From assembly GCF_001575205.1 (NCBI RefSeq), contig NZ_LSRE01000048.1, positions 62,001-126,000 of the forward strand: a stretch of 64,000 bases of DNA. Reading direction: 5' to 3'. Position 1 is the stretch's first letter. Every line of letters begins with the position of its first letter. A program made the translations under genes and the position numbers. The notes below the pieces were generated by a model. It saw only the letters and a list, made by a program, of their open reading frames with translations, made no database searches and was not told the DNA's origin. This document shows, piece by piece, positions 45,516 through 55,300 of this stretch. The stretch comes from Tsukamurella pseudospumae (GTDB lineage Bacteria > Actinomycetota > Actinomycetes > Mycobacteriales > Mycobacteriaceae).

Positions 45516-45857
45516 ATGGAGACCCGCAACGAGGCACTGTTCCGGCACGAGCTCGGCGCCCACCTGCGCCGGCAGCGGCACGAGCGCGGCGAGCGGCTGG
45601 CCGACACCGCCGAGCGCGCCGGGATCTCTCCGCAATACCTCTCCGAGATCGAGCGCGGGCTCAAGGATCCGTCCAGCGAGATGCTCTCGGCCATCGCCGG
45701 TGCGCTCGACACCGACGTGGGTGCGATCGCCGTCGCGGTGGGTCTGCGAATGCAGGCCGCACGCCCGGTGGTGCGGCTCGGCGTCGTCGCCACCGGACCG
45801 GTCGCGGCGCCCCGTCGGGTCTCCCCCGGCCCGCGGCTGCTCGCCCTGGCGGCCTGA
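45516..45857 (+). CDS. popR: XRE-family regulator of the ClgR/PopR type
   Basis: A 113-residue protein with one N-terminal Cro/C1 helix-turn-helix (about residues 10-67; LADTAERAGISPQYLSEIERGLKDPSSEMLSAIAGAL), typical of ClgR/PopR, the Clp-gene activators of actinobacteria. The C-terminus ends Leu-Ala-Leu-Ala-Ala, like the degradation tag of Streptomyces PopR and ClgR, which Clp destroys. It is convergent with a clpP pair whose upstream region holds two TCCGCC-N3-GGCGGA palindromes. The PopR assignment rests on this combination, so the symbol is provisional. Confidence 0.72.
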   Translation: METRNEALFRHELGAHLRRQRHERGERLADTAERAGISPQYLSEIERGLKDPSSEMLSAIAGALDTDVGAIAVAVGLRMQAARPVVRLGVVATGPVAAPRRVSPGPRLLALAA

Positions 45858-45877
45858 CCGCCCCGGCAGGGCCTGCT

Positions 45878-46462
45878 TCAGGCCTCCTCGATCACCTCGT
45901 CGATCAGCCCGTAGTCGACGGCCGCCGCGGCGGTGAAGACACGGTCGTGGTCCGTATCGGCGCGGAGCTGCTCGGGGGTCTGGCCGGTGTGCCGCGCCAG
46001 GACCCGCTCCATCTGGGCGCGCACGCGGATCACCTCGTCGGCCTGCAGGATCAGGTCCGGAATCGTGCCGCGTCCCTGCGCCGACGGCTGGTGCAGCACG
46101 ACCCGCGAGTGCGGGAGACCCATCCGCCGGCCCGGTGCGCCGCCCGCGAGCAGCACCGCCCCCACCGCGACGGCCTGCCCGACGCAGGTGGTCGCCACCG
46201 GCGGCCGGATGTACCGCATGGTGTCGTAGATCGCCAGGGCCGCACTGGGATCGCCGCCCTCGCAGTTGATGTACAGCTGGATCTCGCCCTCGCCGTCGGA
46301 GGCGAGGAACAGCAGCTGCGCGACGATCGCGTTCGCGACCCCGGCGTCGATCCCGGTGCCGAGGTAGACGACCCGCTCCGAGAGCAGGTGCGAGTAGACA
46401 TCGGTGATGCGCTCGCCGGTGGGGCGCCGGTCGATCACATTGGGGATCGTGTAGGTGCTCAT
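45878..46462 (-). CDS. ClpP-family protein with Ala in place of the catalytic Ser
   Basis: A 194-residue ClpP paralogue. The fold motifs are clear (VYLGTGIDAGVANAIVAQLLFL, LYINCEGGDPSAALAIYD, HSRVVLHQP), and the catalytic-site His124 is present, but the nucleophile motif GQAASMGA reads GQAVAVGA, so the Ser position is Ala99. By homology it cannot hydrolyse peptides and may act as a structural subunit like ClpR of cyanobacteria and plastids. It overlaps the upstream clpP by 4 bp and so is made together with an active partner. It is the second gene of a ClpP3/ClpP4-type pair. Confidence 0.88.
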   Translation of the reverse strand: MSTYTIPNVIDRRPTGERITDVYSHLLSERVVYLGTGIDAGVANAIVAQLLFLASDGEGEIQLYINCEGGDPSAALAIYDTMRYIRPPVATTCVGQAVAVGAVLLAGGAPGRRMGLPHSRVVLHQPSAQGRGTIPDLILQADEVIRVRAQMERVLARHTGQTPEQLRADTDHDRVFTAAAAVDYGLIDEVIEEA

Positions 46463-47076
46463 CGAACCGCCCCCGCGAGGTCGAAACCGGTGCGGCGACG
46501 GCCCGGGACGATGGTGTCGAAGGAGTCGACGATCTCGTCGACGAAGCCGTAGTCGCGGGCCTCCTGCGCCGTGTACCAGCGGTCGTGCAGCGAATCCTCG
46601 AAGATCTGCTCCAGCGGCCGCCCGGTGTCCTCCGCGATCAGGCCGAGCACCGTGTCGCGGGTGTGCCGCAGGTCGCCGGCCTGCAGCTCGATGTCGACGG
46701 CGGTGCCGCCGATGCCCGCGGAGCCCTGGTGCATGAGCACCCGGGAGTGCGGCAGTGCGCGCCGCTTGCCCGGCGTGCCCGCGGACAGCAGGAACTGTCC
46801 TGCGCTGTAGGCGATCCCGAGCACGAGTGTGGAGACATCGCACGGCACGAGCCGCATGACATCGCGGATCGCGAGCATGGACGGCACGGAGCCGCCGGGC
46901 GAGTGGATCCACAGCGCGATGTCGCCGGGACTCGCCGCCGCGAGCGAGAGGATCTGCGTGGCGAGAAGGGAACCGTTGTCGTCGTCGAGCGGACCGTCGA
47001 GCACGACGACCCGATGGTCGTAGAGCTCACGGCGCACCCGCTCGCTGAACCTGGGGGTGGTGGGTGTGTCTGTCAT
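46459..47076 (-). CDS. clpP: ATP-dependent Clp protease proteolytic subunit (second pair)
   Basis: A 205-residue ClpP with an intact Ser91 (GIAYSAGQF) and His116 (LMHQGSA), and a divergent C-terminus (SLHDRWYTAQEARDYGFVDEIV). It differs from the housekeeping ClpP1/ClpP2 pair of Mycobacteriales, which sits beside clpX elsewhere, and resembles the extra ClpP3/ClpP4 pairs of Streptomyces. Two candidate PopR operators lie 42-86 bp upstream. It probably forms a mixed ring with the Ser-less partner. Confidence 0.88.
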   Translation of the reverse strand: MTDTPTTPRFSERVRRELYDHRVVVLDGPLDDDNGSLLATQILSLAAASPGDIALWIHSPGGSVPSMLAIRDVMRLVPCDVSTLVLGIAYSAGQFLLSAGTPGKRRALPHSRVLMHQGSAGIGGTAVDIELQAGDLRHTRDTVLGLIAEDTGRPLEQIFEDSLHDRWYTAQEARDYGFVDEIVDSFDTIVPGRRRTGFDLAGAVR

Positions 47077-47117
47077 GCCCCCATCGTGACGCGGGTCGCG
47101 TCGCCGGGGAAGACGAA

Positions 47118-47162
47118 TCCGCCTGGGGCGGAACCGCTCACAGCAGCTCCGCCCCAGGCGGA
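47118..47162. promoter_or_regulatory. two candidate PopR-type operators upstream of the clpP pair
   Basis: TCCGCC-TGG-GGCGGA (47118-47132) and TCCGCC-CCA-GGCGGA (47148-47162) have the pattern TCCGCC-N3-GGCGGA, centres 30 bp apart, about three helical turns. They also form a perfect 16-bp inverted repeat (47117-47132 with 47148-47163), so a terminator for the upstream diiron-oxygenase gene is the alternative. I recall TCTGCC-N3-GGCAGA for S. lividans PopR. Confidence 0.6.
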
Positions 47163-47187
47163 TCGGATCGTGCGGCTCCGCGGAGGA

Positions 47188-48195
47188 TCAGCCGGCGGCG
47201 TAGGCGGGCTCGCTCCGGAAGCGGGAGACGCGACCGTCGATGCCGAGCGCCCGCCACAGGAGGCGCGAAACCGGGTTCATCAGCTTCGTCTTCTCCGCGA
47301 GCAGGCGGACGTCGCCGAAGACCTCGCGCTTCATGACCTGCGACTCGGGCGAGCGCCAGTACATCTGCTTCCAGACCTCGCGCGGAATGTCGAAGCGCTT
47401 GCGGAACTCGCGCGGCGGCACCGCGATCGCCGTGAGCAGTGAACGCATCACGAGCGGCAGCGCCAGCGAGAGCAGGAACCGCGGGAATGCGCCGCGGGTG
47501 GGGATGCGGTGCTCGAGCAGTTGGTGCGCGAACGAGATGTGCCGCGCCTCCTCCGCCACGTGGAGCTGCATGACGGCGGTCATGGTGGGGTGCTGCTCGA
47601 TGCCGGAGCGCAGGAACTGCTTCTGCACATGGTCGATCGGCTCCTCGCCGCCGAGCACGCCCATGTAGAAGATCATCGGGAAGGTGGTGGCCGCCAACGG
47701 GATGATCGGCGAGAGCCGCCGGAACCACAGCGGACCGCCGGGCACGTCCATGCCGATCCGGTTGACGAACTCCTGGAACATCAGCGTGTGCTGACACTCC
47801 TCCTTCGCCTCATGCGTGGCGTAGCGGAACTCCGGCGAATTGTTCGGCTGCAGGGCGGTGTACTGCATGATGCCGCGGATCAGCACCGACTCGAACTGCA
47901 GCCCCACTTTGGCCACGTTGGCCTGGCGCCACATGCCCATCTCGATCTGCTTGGCGCGCGGCTGCGACTGGTACCACGCGGTCCGACCGATCGGATCGAA
48001 GCGGGAGTCGAGGATCCACCGCGGATCGTCGGGTACCACGGCCAGCTCTGGCGAGTCCCAATCGATGTCGACGTACGGATCGAAGTTGCGCAGTACCGAG
48101 GCCTCGGACAGGTCCTGCAGAGTCTGCTCGTACTCCGCCTGGCCCGCGAACGGGCGGCCGCGGGTGCGCCCCATGTGCGTGATGTGCAGCGCCAT
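47188..48195 (-). CDS. AurF-type diiron oxygenase
   Basis: A 335-residue non-haem diiron protein of the AurF family. The iron-ligand motifs are in EAKEECQHTLMF (E-x-x-H) and LHVAEEARHISFAHQLL (E-x-x-x-H type), with further Glu in between. AurF N-oxygenates arylamines; related Mycobacteriales proteins of this type have unknown substrates, so the function is open. GGAGG lies 5 nt before the ATG. It is divergent from an SRPBCC-fold gene, and the shared region contains a candidate repressor site. Confidence 0.82.
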   Translation of the reverse strand: MALHITHMGRTRGRPFAGQAEYEQTLQDLSEASVLRNFDPYVDIDWDSPELAVVPDDPRWILDSRFDPIGRTAWYQSQPRAKQIEMGMWRQANVAKVGLQFESVLIRGIMQYTALQPNNSPEFRYATHEAKEECQHTLMFQEFVNRIGMDVPGGPLWFRRLSPIIPLAATTFPMIFYMGVLGGEEPIDHVQKQFLRSGIEQHPTMTAVMQLHVAEEARHISFAHQLLEHRIPTRGAFPRFLLSLALPLVMRSLLTAIAVPPREFRKRFDIPREVWKQMYWRSPESQVMKREVFGDVRLLAEKTKLMNPVSRLLWRALGIDGRVSRFRSEPAYAAG

Positions 48196-48233
48196 GACGA
48201 CCTCCGGGTTCTCGATGACACAGCTCTACCAAA

Positions 48234-48256
48234 AATGTACCACGATGATGGACATT
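48234..48256. promoter_or_regulatory. candidate operator between the diiron oxygenase and SRPBCC genes
   Basis: AATGTACCA and TGGACATT are an imperfect inverted repeat (one extra A on the left) around an A/T-rich centre in the divergent promoter region, upstream of the TAGAGCT-like -10 region of the oxygenase gene. This is the layout of TetR-family operators; no regulator gene is adjacent. Confidence 0.35.
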
Positions 48257-48292
48257 TCCTACCTGTCTGTATGAACGCCCAGGTCCGGCCTG

Positions 48293-48298
48293 TAGGGT
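48293..48298 (+). promoter_or_regulatory. -10 element (TAGGGT) of the SRPBCC gene
   Basis: TAGGGT precedes an in-frame GTG at 48304 by 5 nt, so that GTG could serve as a leaderless start, adding 21 residues; the ATG at 48367 has GGAGG and is preferred. Confidence 0.4.
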
Positions 48299-48366
48299 CT
48301 GCCGTGATCACCCGGGACACCGGGTCCCAGATGATCGTCGCCCGCACCGCCGACGCCGGAGGTTCC

Positions 48367-48810
48367 ATGACCACCATCAACCACACCGCGACCGCGACCG
48401 TGCCGGTGAGCACCGCCTTCGCGCACGTCGCGGACTACCGGACCGTGCCGCAGTGGTTCTTCGGGATCAGCCGGTTCGTGCCGCAGGGCGCGAAGGACTA
48501 CGGCCTCGGCGCCGTGTACGACTCCGCAGTGAAGATCGGCCCCAAGGAGATCGGCTCCGTCGTCGAGGTCACTGAGTTCGACGAGGACAGCCTGATCACG
48601 CTGAAGTCGATCTCCGGATTCCGCACCACGTCGCGGTGGCGGTTCCGCGCCGTCGACGAGGGGCGCACCGAGCTCGCCGTCGAGTTCACCTACGACCTGC
48701 CGGGCGGCTTCGCGGGCAAGGCCCTCGGCATGATCATCGAGCCCTTCGCCGTCCAGGCGGTCAAAGCCTCCGAGGCGGCACTGCGCCGGGACCTCGAGGG
48801 CGCGGCGTAG
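48367..48810 (+). CDS. SRPBCC-fold (START/coenzyme-binding) protein
   Basis: A 147-residue START-like lipid- or small-molecule-binding protein: HTATATVPVSTAFAHVADYRTVPQWFFGI starts the helix-grip fold and TTSRWRFRAVDEGRTELAVEFTYDLPG the C-terminal sheet and helix. Members bind hydrophobic ligands such as steroids or polyketides. Its pairing with a diiron oxygenase suggests both act on one compound, but nothing in the sequence names it. ATG 48367 has GGAGG 5 nt upstream. Confidence 0.78.
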   Translation: MTTINHTATATVPVSTAFAHVADYRTVPQWFFGISRFVPQGAKDYGLGAVYDSAVKIGPKEIGSVVEVTEFDEDSLITLKSISGFRTTSRWRFRAVDEGRTELAVEFTYDLPGGFAGKALGMIIEPFAVQAVKASEAALRRDLEGAA

Positions 48811-48822
48811 CGAGGAGCGCTC

Positions 48823-49965
48823 TCAGCGCACCGGCACGAGGTCGTCCGCATGGACGACGGGACGCCGCAACCCCTCGGGCAACTCCGCGGTGCCCTGACC
48901 GAGCATCGCCTCGATCTCCGAGTGGTCGTAGGCCACGACGCCGCGGGCCCGGACGGTGCCCGCCGCGTCGCACAGGTTGACCACGTCTCCCCCGGAGAAC
49001 GTGCCGCTCACACCGTGCACGCCCGCGGGCAGCAGCGATCGCCGGCGGTCCACGACCGCGGCGACGGCACCGTCGTCCAGCACGAGGTCCCCGTGGACGT
49101 CGGCGGCGTGCCGCACCCAGAACCGCCGCGCCGACAGGCGCACGGCCCGGGGACGGAAGACCGTGCCCACATCCGCACCGTCGAGCGCCCGGTCCGCGAC
49201 CGCCGCTGCGGTCAGCAGCACGGGCACTCCCGCGTCGGCGGCGAGCCGAGCGGCGGACAGCTTCGACGCCATCCCGCCCGTGCCGAGTGCGCCGCCGGAA
49301 CCGGCCACGACCCCGTCGAGGTCCTCCGGGCCGTCGACGGCCGCGATGAGCGAGGCCTCGCCCTTGCGCGGGTCCCCGTCGTAGAGCCCGTCGACGTCGG
49401 ACAGCAGGACCAGCGCATCGGCGCCGGTCAGGTGTGCGACGAGGGCGGCCAGCCGGTCGTTGTCACCGAAGCGCACCTCGTTGGAGGCCACCACGTCGTT
49501 CTCGTTGATGATCGGGACGGCACCGAGCGTGCGCAGCCGGTCCAGCGTGCGCTGCGCGTTGGCCGCGTGCACGCGGAGCCCGATGTCGTGCGCGGTGAGC
49601 AGCACCAACGAGACGATCCGCTCGTAGCGCCGGAAGGAGGCGCCCCAGGCGTTGGCCAGCTGCAGCTGCCCCACCGAGGCGACGGCCTGCTTGGTCGCGA
49701 GGTCGGTGGGCCGTCGCTTCAACCCCAGCGGCGCCATGCCCGCGCCGATCGCGCCGGAGGACACCACGACGACCTCGGTGCCCCGGTCCAGGCGCGCGAC
49801 GATCGCGTCGGTCAGCGCGTCCAGACGGTCCGACGCGAGGCCGTGCTCGAGATCGGTCAGCGCGGAGCTGCCGATCTTGACCACCAGCTTGCGGGCGCCC
49901 GCGACGAGGGCGCGCATGTCCCCGTCGAGCAGCTCGCCGTGAGGCGTCGCGGGCGCCTCGGTCAC
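48823..49965 (-). CDS. proB: glutamate 5-kinase
   Basis: A 380-residue Pro[52 protein letters not shown] and [15 protein letters not shown] are the amino-acid-kinase blocks, followed by a C-terminal PUA domain (about residues 290-375). It starts proline synthesis from glutamate. GTG 49965 overlaps the obg stop by 4 bp, the usual obg-proB coupling. Proline and ectoine would both serve as osmolytes. Confidence 0.96.
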   Translation of the reverse strand: MTEAPATPHGELLDGDMRALVAGARKLVVKIGSSALTDLEHGLASDRLDALTDAIVARLDRGTEVVVVSSGAIGAGMAPLGLKRRPTDLATKQAVASVGQLQLANAWGASFRRYERIVSLVLLTAHDIGLRVHAANAQRTLDRLRTLGAVPIINENDVVASNEVRFGDNDRLAALVAHLTGADALVLLSDVDGLYDGDPRKGEASLIAAVDGPEDLDGVVAGSGGALGTGGMASKLSAARLAADAGVPVLLTAAAVADRALDGADVGTVFRPRAVRLSARRFWVRHAADVHGDLVLDDGAVAAVVDRRRSLLPAGVHGVSGTFSGGDVVNLCDAAGTVRARGVVAYDHSEIEAMLGQGTAELPEGLRRPVVHADDLVPVR

Positions 49966-51422
49966 AGGTCGTCCTCGTCGTCGCTCGCCAGGCCGCGCCG
50001 CACGTCGTGCTGGTGGCGACGCTCGGCGGCGCCCACGCGGTCGTTCTGCTCGAGCCGGATGTCGGTGCCGCGGCCCGTGACCGGCACGTCGTCGATGGTG
50101 CCGAGCGAGGGCTCCCAGTTGAAGCAGACGTCGCCGATGGTGACCGGGGCTCCCGGCTCCGCACCGAGCTTGACCAGCTCCTTCTCGACGCCGAGCCGGT
50201 TGAGCCGGTCGGCGAGGAAGCCGACGGCCTCGTCGTTGTCGAAGGGCGTCTGCTTGATCCACCGCTCGGGCCGCGGTCCGCGCACGATGAAGCCGCCCGG
50301 CTGCGCGGGATCGGAGATGACCTCGAACCCGGACTCGTCGATGGCGATGGGCCGGATGACGGGGCGACGGGCGACCGGGGTCCCCCGCTCCTCGCGGTAG
50401 CGCTGCACGAGCTCGGCGAGCGCGAAGGTCAGCTCGCGCAGGCCCGTGTGCGCCACCGCGGAGATCACGAAGACCGGCCAGCCGCGCTTCTCGAACTCGG
50501 GGCGCACCATCTCGGCGAGCTCCTCGGCGTCCGGCACGTCGGCCTTGTTCAGCACGACGATGCGCGGGCGCTCGGACAGGTCGCCCAGGCCCGTGTCGGC
50601 GGCGAGCGCCGGCTGGTACGCGGCCAGCTCGGCCTCCAGCGCGTCGACATCGCTCACCGGGTCACGGCCGGGCTCGAGGGTCGCGCAGTCCACGACGTGC
50701 GCGAGCACGGCGCACCGCTCGAGGTGACGCAGGAAGTCCAGGCCCAGGCCGCGGCCCGTCGACGCGCCGGGGATGAGGCCCGGGACGTCGGCGATGGTGA
50801 AGGTGGTCTCCCCAGCGGAGACGACGCCGAGGTTCGGCGCGAGCGTGGTGAACGGGTAATCGGCGATCTTGGGCTTCGCGGCCGACAGCACCGAGACCAG
50901 CGAGGACTTGCCCGCGGACGGGAAGCCGACCAGTCCCACATCGGCGACCGACTTGAGCTCGAGCACCAGATCGCGCGTCTGGCCCTCCTCGCCGAGCAGC
51001 GCGAAGCCGGGCGCCTTGCGCGCCTTCGACACCAGCGCCGCGTTGCCGCGGCCACCGCGGCCGCCCTGCGCGGCGTCGAACCGGGTGCCCGCGCCCACGA
51101 GATCGGCGACCATCCGGCCGTCGGTGTCCAGGACGACGGTGCCGTCCGGCACCTTCAGGATGAGGTCCTGCCCGGAGCGGCCCTCGCGGTTCCCGCCCTC
51201 GCCGGGCTTGCCGTTGGTGGCCTTGAGGTGCGGGCGGAAGTGGAAGTCGAGCAGCGTGTGCACCTGCGGGTCGACCTCGAGGATCACCGAGCCGCCGCGG
51301 CCTCCGTTGCCGCCGTCGGGGCCGCCGAGCGGCTTGAACTTCTCCCGGTGGATCGAGGCGCAGCCGTGGCCACCGTTACCTGCCGTGACATGCACCGTCA
51401 CGCGGTCGACGAACCTGGACAT
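49962..51422 (-). CDS. obg: GTPase Obg/CgtA
   Basis: A 486-residue Obg GTPase. The glycine-rich Obg fold ([28 protein letters not shown]) is at the N-terminus, the G domain has G1 GFPSAGKSS near residue 168, DVPGLI as G3 and NKAD as G4, then an OCT domain (about 350-430) and an acidic tail ending DDEDDL. It acts in 50S ribosome assembly and the stringent response. GAGG lies about 8 nt before its ATG. It follows rplU-rpmA, the conserved order. Confidence 0.97.
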   Translation of the reverse strand: MSRFVDRVTVHVTAGNGGHGCASIHREKFKPLGGPDGGNGGRGGSVILEVDPQVHTLLDFHFRPHLKATNGKPGEGGNREGRSGQDLILKVPDGTVVLDTDGRMVADLVGAGTRFDAAQGGRGGRGNAALVSKARKAPGFALLGEEGQTRDLVLELKSVADVGLVGFPSAGKSSLVSVLSAAKPKIADYPFTTLAPNLGVVSAGETTFTIADVPGLIPGASTGRGLGLDFLRHLERCAVLAHVVDCATLEPGRDPVSDVDALEAELAAYQPALAADTGLGDLSERPRIVVLNKADVPDAEELAEMVRPEFEKRGWPVFVISAVAHTGLRELTFALAELVQRYREERGTPVARRPVIRPIAIDESGFEVISDPAQPGGFIVRGPRPERWIKQTPFDNDEAVGFLADRLNRLGVEKELVKLGAEPGAPVTIGDVCFNWEPSLGTIDDVPVTGRGTDIRLEQNDRVGAAERRHQHDVRRGLASDDEDDL

Positions 51423-51445
51423 GGATGAACCTCTTTCTACCGTGT

Positions 51446-51481
51446 GCCCGCCCGAGGGCGGAAAGACGAAAGCGGGCGGGC
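51446..51481 (-). terminator. GC-rich hairpin between rpmA and obg
   Basis: A 9-bp stem (GCCCGCCCG at 51446-51454 with CGGGCGGGC at 51473-51481) with an 18-nt loop lies between rpmA and obg. It could reduce readthrough from the ribosomal-protein genes into obg; no U-run follows. Confidence 0.35.
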
Positions 51482-51536
51482 CCCTGACAAGGAGACCACG
51501 CCCGCCTTCGAGAAGACTTCGTACTGCTGCCGCGGA

Positions 51537-51800
51537 CTAGGCCTCCGCAGCGACCGGCACGATGTTGACCGTCTTGCGGCCACGCTTGGTGCCGAACTCC
51601 ACGGCGCCCGCCGCGAGGGCGAACAGCGTGTCGTCGCCGCCACGGCCGACGAGCACGCCGGGGTGGAAGTGGGTGCCGCGCTGGCGGACGATGATCTCAC
51701 CGGCGCTGACCTTCTGGCCACCGAACCGCTTGACGCCCAGTCGCTGGGCGTTGGAATCACGACCGTTGCGCGAGCTGGACGCGCCCTTCTTGTGTGCCAT
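51537..51800 (-). CDS. rpmA: 50S ribosomal protein L27
   Basis: An 87-residue L27 starting [16 protein letters not shown], with GVKRFGGQ and [11 protein letters not shown]. In this type the N-terminus is not a cleaved Firmicutes-type extension. AGGAG precedes the ATG. It lies in the rplU-rpmA-obg block. Confidence 0.98.
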   Translation of the reverse strand: MAHKKGASSSRNGRDSNAQRLGVKRFGGQKVSAGEIIVRQRGTHFHPGVLVGRGGDDTLFALAAGAVEFGTKRGRKTVNIVPVAAEA

Positions 51801-51844
51801 CTGGCTACTCCTGTACTAAAAGTGTGAGTGGTCTGGTTCGCCGG

Positions 51845-52156
51845 TCAGGCGATCGCGGTCACCTTGACGACCGTCAGCTTCTGCCGGTGGCCCTGACGCT
51901 TGTGGTAGCCGGTCTTGTTCTTGAACTTGTGGATGCGGATCTTCGGTCCCTTGACCTGATCCACGACCTCGGCGGTGACCGAGATCTTCTCCAGCGCGGC
52001 GGCGTCGGTGGTGAGGTTCGCACCGTCGACGACGAGCGCCACGGGCAGCTTGACGCTGCTACCGAGCTCACCGTCGATCTTCTCGACCTTCACCAGGTCG
52101 CCGACGGCGACCTTGTACTGCTTGCCGCCGGTCTTGACGATCGCATACGTGGCCAT
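51845..52156 (-). CDS. rplU: 50S ribosomal protein L21
   Basis: A 103-residue L21 ([20 protein letters not shown]...[14 protein letters not shown]). AGAGG precedes the ATG. It is followed by rpmA; 147 bp separate it from the rne stop, room for its own promoter, of which I see no unambiguous -10. Confidence 0.98.
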   Translation of the reverse strand: MATYAIVKTGGKQYKVAVGDLVKVEKIDGELGSSVKLPVALVVDGANLTTDAAALEKISVTAEVVDQVKGPKIRIHKFKNKTGYHKRQGHRQKLTVVKVTAIA

Positions 52157-52303
52157 CTTCGGGCTTACCTCTTCTTACACATCTCGTAGTTCAGCGCGCG
52201 CCAGGTGCGCGGCTCGTATCACGCGGGTACTCCGGAACACGCACGCACGAGCGCGCCGCCGGAAAAGCGACCTTCCCAGGTTACGGGAACGCCGACGCCA
52301 GGG

Positions 52304-55300
52304 TCAAACCGGCTGGTCCGCCTTGTCGGCACCGTCACCCTCGACGCCACCCGCCGCCGGTCCCGCGGGCCGGGCAGCGGCACGGCGCCGGGCCCGCTTG
52401 CGCGCGGGCTCCGCCACCGATGCACCGGCCGCATCGCCCGCGGGGGCGGTCGGCGCGTCGGGCACGGGGATCGCGATGTCGACGACGATCGTCTGCGCGG
52501 ACGCCGACGTCGTGGTGGGCGCCTTCCGCGCCACCCGGCGGCGGCGCGGGGCCGACGGTGCCTGCTCCGCCGGCGTCTGCTCGGCCACCGGTGCGGCCTC
52601 GGGCGGTGCGGCAGCAGGCGCGGCCTGCGCCGCCGGAGCCTGCTCGGGCTCGGCGGCAGGTGCCTCGGGCGCCACATCGAGCACCTCGGGTGCCTCGGCC
52701 GCCGCCTCCGTCACCGGCGCGGCCACCTCGTTACCGTCCTCATCGTGGTGCGCCGCCATCGCCCGGAACATCGGATGCTCACCCTTGTGCGCGACGGGCT
52801 CCTTCGCGGGCGCGGGCTGCGCCTCCGGGGCCTGGACGGCACCGTCGGACTTGGAACGCTTGCGCTTCTTGCGGCCCGTGCCCTCGGACCGCTCCCCCGA
52901 GCGGCCGGCCTCCTCGCCGCCGCCCGCCGACTCGACGGGCGCGTCGTGGACGATGATGCCGCGGCCGGCGCACGCCTGGCACGGCGTGGAGAAGGCCTCG
53001 ACGAGGCCCGTGCCGATCCGCTTGCGGGTCATCTGGACCAGGCCCAGCGAGGTGACCTCGGAGACCTGGTGGCGAGTGCGGTCGCGGCCCAGGGCCTCGG
53101 TGAGGCGCCGCAGCACGAGGTCGCGGTTGGACTCGAGGACCATGTCGATGAAGTCGACGACGATCATGCCGCCGATGTCGCGCAGGCGCATCTGCCGCAC
53201 GATCTCCTCGGCCGCCTCGAGGTTGTTGCGGGTGACCGTCTCCTCGAGGTTGCCGCCGGCGCCGGTGAACTTGCCGGTGTTGACGTCCACGACGGTCATC
53301 GCCTCGGTGCGGTCGATGACCAGGGTGCCGCCCGAGGGCAGCCAGACCTTGCGGTCCATGGCCTTCGCGAGCTGCTCGTCGATGCGGTAGGTCGCGAAGA
53401 CGTCCGGCGCGTCAGCGTGGGCCTTCTCGAACTTCTCGACCCGCGGCAGCAGGTCGGGAGCGACATCACCGACGTACTTCGACGTCGTGTCCCAGGCCTT
53501 GCGGCCCTCGATGACGAGCTTGCTGAAGTCCTCGTTGAAGAGGTCGCGGACGACCTTGACCAGCAGGTCCGGCTCCTCGTAGAGCGCCTTGACGCCCTTC
53601 TGCGAGGAAGCGGCCTCGATCTCGGCCCACTGCGCCTGCAGCCGCGCGACATCGCCCGCGAGCTCCTCGGCGCTCACGCCCTCGGACGCGGTGCGGATGA
53701 TCACGCCCGCGTCGGCGGGGACGATCTCCTTGAGGATCTCCTTGAGGCGCTTGCGCTCGGTGTCGGGCAGCTTGCGCGAGATGCCGGCGGAGCCGCCGCC
53801 CGGCACGTACACCAGGAAGCGTCCCGCGAGGGAGATCTGCGTCGTCAGCCGGGCGCCCTTGTGGCCGACCGGGTCCTTGGAGACCTGCACCAGCACCTGA
53901 TCGCCGGGCTTGAGGGCCTGCTCGATCTTGCGGGCGTTGCCGTCGAGACCGGCGGCGTCCCAATTGACCTCGCCGGCGTAGAGCACGCCGTTGCGGCCGC
54001 GGCCGATGTCGACGAACGCGGCCTCCATCGAGGGCAGCACGTTCTGCACGCGGCCCAAGTAGATGTTGCCGACCATCGACGCCGAGCTCGACGAGGTGAC
54101 GAAGTGCTCCACCAGCACGCCGTCCTCGAGGACCGCGACCTGGGTGTAGTCGGCGGGGTGCGGCACGGTGTGGCCGTCCTGGCCCTGCGACGGCCCCACG
54201 CCGGTGCGCTCGCGCACCACCATCACGCGGTCGACGGCCTCGCGGCGGGCGAGGAACTCCGACTCGGTGAGGATCGGCGGGCGGCGGCGTACGGTGTCGC
54301 GGCCGTCGCGGCGGCGCTGGCGCTTGGCCTCCAGGCGGGTCGAGCCGCTGATGCCGCGCACCTCGTCGCGGCGGGCGCGCTGACGCGATTCCCGCGGCTC
54401 GCGCTCGTGGACGACGGTGTTGGGCGGGTCGTCGGACGAGGCCGCCTCGGCGCCGTCCTCCCCCGCGCCCGTGCGGCGCCGGCGACGGCGCCGGCGGCGA
54501 CGCGAGCCACCGTCGGTCACGTCCTCGACGTCATCGCCCTCGGCGTCGTCCGACGATGCCTCGTCGGTCTTCTCCTCGGCGGCGGCCGCGCCGTCCGCCT
54601 CGGGCTGCTGCTCGTCAGTGCTCGCGTCCTGCGCGGGCGCACCGTCGATCTGCTCGGCCTGGTCCTGGCCGTCCTGCTCGTCGGCGTTCTCGCCGCGACC
54701 GCGACCGCGGCCACGACGGCCCCGGCGGCGGCGACGATTGCCGGCGCCCTCGTCATCCGCGGAATCGTCGGACGACGATGCCGACTCCGCCGGCTCGGCG
54801 GCGGCCTCGGCGACCGGCTCGGTGTCCTGCTCGGTCGCGGGAGCGTCGACGGCCGGGGCCTCGGGCTCCTGGGCGTCCTCGACGACGTCCTTCTTCTTCG
54901 GCGCGCGCGCCTTCCGCGGCGCGGGCTCGACCTGCTCGGGCTGCAGGAACAGCGGCACCGTGGTGTCGATGGTCGACGGGGCCACCTCGGCGATGGGCTC
55001 GATGACTGCGGCCTCGGAGAAGAGGGACGGGGTCTCCTCGACGGGCTCGGCGGGTGCCGCGGTGGCGGGTGTGGCGGGTTCGACCGCGACCTGCTGGTCA
55101 GCGACTTCGGGTGCTCCGCCCGCGAGCTCGGCGATGCGATCGCGGACGCGCTCGGCGGCGCTGCGGTCGATGCTCGAGTGCGCACTGCGCGCGACGAATC
55201 CGAGATCACCGAGGTGCGCGAGCACCTCCTTGCTCGTGAGCCCGAGCAGACGCGCCAGCGCGTGGACGCGCAGCTTCTGCGGGAACTCCTCCCGAGCTTC

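Noticed and set aside
47117-47163. simple terminator of the diiron-oxygenase gene as the only explanation of the 16-bp inverted repeat
   Set aside because: Each arm is itself a TCCGCC-N3-GGCGGA palindrome, which a terminator does not need, and no U-run follows; the operator reading explains more, though both roles are possible.
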